64,000 nucleotides of DNA, from NCBI RefSeq assembly GCF_014697625.1, contig NZ_JACJSG010000014.1, positions 62,001-126,000 on the forward strand, given 5' to 3'. This document shows, piece by piece, positions 61,612 to 64,000 of this stretch; within the stretch, counting starts at the first letter, position 1; each line of letters starts with the position of its first letter. A model generated the notes under the pieces. That model saw nothing but the letters and a program-made list of their open reading frames with translations, did not search any database and was not told the DNA's origin. The translations under genes and the position numbers were made by a program. Source of the stretch: Anabaena azotica FACHB-119. Lineage in GTDB: Bacteria > Cyanobacteriota > Cyanobacteriia > Cyanobacteriales > Nostocaceae.

Positions 61612-61975
61612 TACAAGAAATCTCCAAAATGTTATAAGTTCGGATTTGTCTGTAGATTGGCTGGGTATTGCCTTCTACAAACAGATAATTAACTAGATTG
61701 TCAATCTAGTTTACAATTTTTTACTGACTCTAATAATTCTAGGCGTAAATCACTAATTTTTCCAGTCAGTTTTAAAGAGATTTTAATATTTGGATACATA
61801 AAGGACTGGGGGAGCAGGGGAGCAGGGGAGCAGGGGAGCAGGGGAGCAGAGGAGAATTAAATAATTCCCAATTCCCAATTCCCAATTCCCAATCCCCAAT
61901 CCCCAATCCCCAATCCCCAATCCCTAATCTGATAACGCTAAAATGAGTCCTACAGTTATATGTAATTCCTGCTAA
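61612..61975. other. Divergent promoter spacer between psbD and the 90-residue gene
   Basis: 364 bp. The psbD side is AT-rich and includes its leader. The other side has GGGGAGCA and CAATTCC/CAATCCC repeats (61805-61925). I could not identify a definite promoter box. Confidence 0.5.
61805..61925. repeat. GGGGAGCA and CAATTCC / CAATCCC tandem repeats
   Basis: Five GGGGAGCA octamers, then four CAATTCC and five CAATCCC heptamers in a row, directly upstream of the 90-residue gene, on the side away from psbD. Confidence 0.8.
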
Positions 61976-62248
61976 ATGTTTACCATCGACTTAACAATCA
62001 AAAATACTGCTTTCCCCGTAACGGTGCAACGTAAGACAGCAGAGGACGCTGAGGCTGTTTATCAGCTGATTTTGGCAGCTATGCGCTCTGGCAATCCTGA
62101 TATTGTGGAACTTAAGTGTGAGGGTAAGACAGAAAAGAAAGTTGCTGTCCGCGCTAGTGAAATTTCTGGAGTGCAAATTACTCAAAAAGATGGTGTTACA
62201 ACCAGCAGTGGTAGAGCGCCGGGATTTTTTGCCCTAGCTGGTGAGTAA
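61976..62248 (+). CDS. Conserved hypothetical 90-residue protein
   Basis: A 90-residue protein, [20 protein letters not shown], then [40 protein letters not shown]. It looks like a small alpha-beta domain found in cyanobacteria; no known motif. The start codon of an ECF-type ATPase gene is 14 bp downstream, so the two are probably co-transcribed. Confidence 0.65.
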   Translation: MFTIDLTIKNTAFPVTVQRKTAEDAEAVYQLILAAMRSGNPDIVELKCEGKTEKKVAVRASEISGVQITQKDGVTTSSGRAPGFFALAGE

Positions 62249-62262
62249 CCCAAGGTGCAAAC

Positions 62263-62940
62263 ATGGCGGACATGGGCATTGTTGTTAAAGATTTAAGTTT
62301 TAGTTGGCCGAGTGGTGAGATAGCCATTCAATCTTGCTCTTTGGAAGTCCCCCAAGGTGAGTTTTGGATGCTTCTCGGCACTAATGGCAGTGGAAAATCC
62401 ACATTACTCCGTCTTTTAGCCGGGCTTCTGGCTCCTCAAGCTGGTGAAATTGGAGTTTTACAACCTGTGGGTTTTGTCTTCCAAAACCCCGATCATCAAT
62501 TGGTGATGCCAACTGTTGGGGCGGATGTGGCTTTTGGTTTGGTGGAGGAAAAACTGCCAACTGCTGTTGTTAGAGCCAGAGTAGAGGAGGCCTTGGGGGC
62601 TGTGAATTTGAACGCCCTGACGCTACGCCCAATTTACGCCCTCAGTGGGGGGCAAAAACAGCGTGTGGCTATTGCAGGGGCGATCGCTCGACGCTGTGAA
62701 GTCTTATTATTAGATGAACCTACAGCTTTACTCGATCCAGATAGCCAACTGGACTTAGTGGCCAGTGTCCGCCGCTTAGTTAAAAGCAGGGGTATCACTG
62801 CTTTGTGGGTAACACATCGCTTGGATGAGTTGAATTACTGCGATGGCGCTTTCCTACTAGAAAAAGGTTGTTTAGTAGACCAAGGTGAACCCGAACGCCT
62901 CAAACAGCGTCTGATGGAAGTGCATCAAGAAGCTTCTTGA
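62263..62940 (+). CDS. Energy-coupling-factor (CbiO/EcfA-like) ABC ATPase
   Basis: A 225-residue ATPase: Walker A LLGTNGSGKSTLLRLLAGLL, Q-loop FVFQNPDHQLVMPTV, signature YALSGGQKQRVAIAGAIARR, Walker B VLLLDEPTALLD and switch TALWVTHRLDE. The FQNPDHQ stretch is typical of the CbiO/EcfA branch, which drives vitamin or metal importers. No T or S component is adjacent. It lies 14 bp after the 90-residue gene. Confidence 0.85.
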   Translation: MADMGIVVKDLSFSWPSGEIAIQSCSLEVPQGEFWMLLGTNGSGKSTLLRLLAGLLAPQAGEIGVLQPVGFVFQNPDHQLVMPTVGADVAFGLVEEKLPTAVVRARVEEALGAVNLNALTLRPIYALSGGQKQRVAIAGAIARRCEVLLLDEPTALLDPDSQLDLVASVRRLVKSRGITALWVTHRLDELNYCDGAFLLEKGCLVDQGEPERLKQRLMEVHQEAS

Positions 62941-63298
62941 GTTGGGGACTGGGGACTAGGTACTGGGGACTGGGGGAAGATGTAGCTTGCTTCTCTGACG
63001 AGACGCTACCGCGAACCCGTAGGGTGGAAAAAAAGGTAAAGGTTAAGGGAATAATTCAAACCCTTTACCCCTTCCCCTTTCCCCTTTCCCCTGTCCCCTG
63101 ACCAATTAATCAATAATTTCTGACAACTGCAACGCGCTATTAATGGCGCGTTTGCTGTTATTGGCGCTTTTTCAAATTAACTTTGCCAACAAATCATATT
63201 TTTCCATTATTTGTAACATAGTGTTACAGGCATTGCTTCAATTACTATAAAAGTTATGAATGGATCTTGTTAACTCTAGAAAATTGTGATTGAAAACC
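62941..63298. other. Repeat-rich spacer upstream of the NYN nuclease gene
   Basis: 358 bp: GGGGACT units (62943-62975), a dispersed module GCTTCTCTGACGAGACGCTA (62991-63010) also seen near 48360, CCTTTCCCC units to 63095, and a hairpin AACGCGCTATTAATGGCGCG (63128-63150). No gene. Confidence 0.55.
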
Positions 63299-63847
63299 AT
63301 GCCCCGTTCCCTAATCCCCGTCGTTTTATTAGTAGACGGCTACAATATAATTGGCGCTTGGCCTTGCCTGAAAAAAACCCGTGATCAAGATGGACTAGAA
63401 GCGGCTCGCTGGCAACTTGTGGAAGCGATGACAAGTTACAGCGCGTTTGTAGGCTACGATACTCAAGTCGTTTTTGATGCTCACTATCAAAATACTTCTA
63501 GTAATAAGGAAGTTATTACAGAGCTAGTCTCAGTTCATTACACAGATTTTGGGCAAACGGCAGACACGTACATCGAAAAAATTTGTGCGTCCTTACGTTC
63601 CGAAATTGCACAAGCTCGCATTTCTCGCGTCATTGTTGCCACATCAGACCGCGCACAGCAATTGACGGTGCAGGGATACGGGGCTGAATGGTTATCAGCA
63701 CATCAACTGTGTGGGGAAGTGGAAACTACAGTATGTCGGATGCGTCATAAGTATCAAACCCGTAAACAGTCTAAAAGTAGATTTTTAGCTAGTGCTATTG
63801 ATCCTAAAGCAAGGCAGAAACTTGCCGAATTACGCATGGGCATTTGA
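63299..63847 (+). CDS. NYN/YacP-type (Rae1-like) RNase
   Basis: A 182-residue protein of the NYN (PIN-like) family: PVVLLVDGYNIIGAWPCLKK with the first aspartate, GQTADTYIEKICASL, then RVIVATSDRAQQLTVQGYGA with the third aspartate. Rae1/YacP of Bacillus is a ribosome-associated endoribonuclease. It should cleave RNA. I use the ATG at 63299; an in-frame TTG at 63290 adds three residues. A hairpin follows at 63870. Confidence 0.85.
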   Translation: MPRSLIPVVLLVDGYNIIGAWPCLKKTRDQDGLEAARWQLVEAMTSYSAFVGYDTQVVFDAHYQNTSSNKEVITELVSVHYTDFGQTADTYIEKICASLRSEIAQARISRVIVATSDRAQQLTVQGYGAEWLSAHQLCGEVETTVCRMRHKYQTRKQSKSRFLASAIDPKARQKLAELRMGI

Positions 63848-63869
63848 ATCAATGCTAGCAGCAGCAAAG

Positions 63870-63894
63870 TCTCTAGTGTCAGACTAGAGAGGGT
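63870..63894 (+). terminator. Weak terminator after the NYN gene
   Basis: TCTCTAGT and ACTAGAGA pair over a 5-base loop (63870-63890), followed by GGGTTTT. The T-run is short. The remaining bases to 64000 show no gene. Confidence 0.5.
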
Positions 63895-64000
63895 TTTGGC
63901 TGGAATTATCTGGACAATAAAGCAAGTGAAAAAAATTTTGCAAAAGCCCTTGCCATCTCCTAAATACTACGCTAACATTATAAATCGTGAGAGCAACGTT

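Overview
The window is chromosomal DNA of a filamentous, Nostoc/Anabaena-type cyanobacterium. The evidence is psbD (photosystem II D2), a PAM68-type photosystem assembly factor, an SLH-domain porin of the cyanobacterial OprB class, a COP23 protein, cyanoexosortase A, many GCGATCGC (HIP1) octamers, and intergenic spacers full of heptamer tandem repeats and small palindromic elements. A redox repressor with adjacent Cys40-Cys41 facing a thioredoxin gene matches the rexT/trxA2 pair described in Anabaena sp. PCC 7120. The combination with psbD 12 kb away was not matched to a particular strain.

Layout. 1-3.2 kb: three co-directional leftward genes (a GNAT-PIN-GNAT-like-ASCH fusion, a stand-alone ASCH protein and the start of an McrB-like protein) that look like an accessory conflict or defence operon. 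3.4-5.7 kb: amino-sugar kinase and AmpG-like permease, probably cell-wall sugar recycling. 6-8.4 kb: small stress and membrane proteins. 8.6-11 kb: an Rpn-like nuclease and an iron-sulfur (6-4)-type photolyase relative. 11.2-21 kb: plsY, then an export locus (BY-kinase-like Wzc, Wza, cyanoexosortase A and its partner protein, DegT aminotransferase), interrupted by a repeat-rich spacer and a higBA toxin-antitoxin pair. 21-25.6 kb: a second toxin/HTH-ImmA pair, a fused peptide ABC ATPase and an SSB-like protein. 26-31 kb: double trypsin-TPR-PDZ protein, COP23 protein and Ser/Thr kinase. 31-41 kb: FAD monooxygenase, sugar ABC ATPase, duplicated Rpn-like genes, FHA-GAF adenylate cyclase, VanZ-LamG protein and a PEP-CTERM protein, the likely exosortase substrate.

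41-48 kb is mostly housekeeping (ylqF/rbgA, VOC protein, DAHP synthase, PAM68, rpsO, GH13 enzyme) with one solitary tnpB. 48.7-52.8 kb is a redox-stress cluster: rexT facing trxA2, then an SDR gene broken by two different small mobile elements, an old-yellow-enzyme reductase and a nitroreductase. 52.9-57.2 kb carries a double QueD/PTPS protein, debris of two small gene pairs (aspartic protease remnant and truncated vapC), a J-domain protein and cysK behind an Rrf2 regulator. 57.5-64 kb has the porin, pterin dehydratase, a strongly structured candidate RNA with its own terminator, psbD, an ECF-type ATPase and a NYN nuclease.

The most interesting points are the ASCH/PIN/GNAT/McrB-like operon at the left edge, the unassigned structured RNA at about 60.0-60.3 kb, the SDR gene whose two insertions can be removed in silico to restore a 264-codon frame, and several families of palindromic or modular small repeats. 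No tRNA, rRNA or CRISPR array was recognised.
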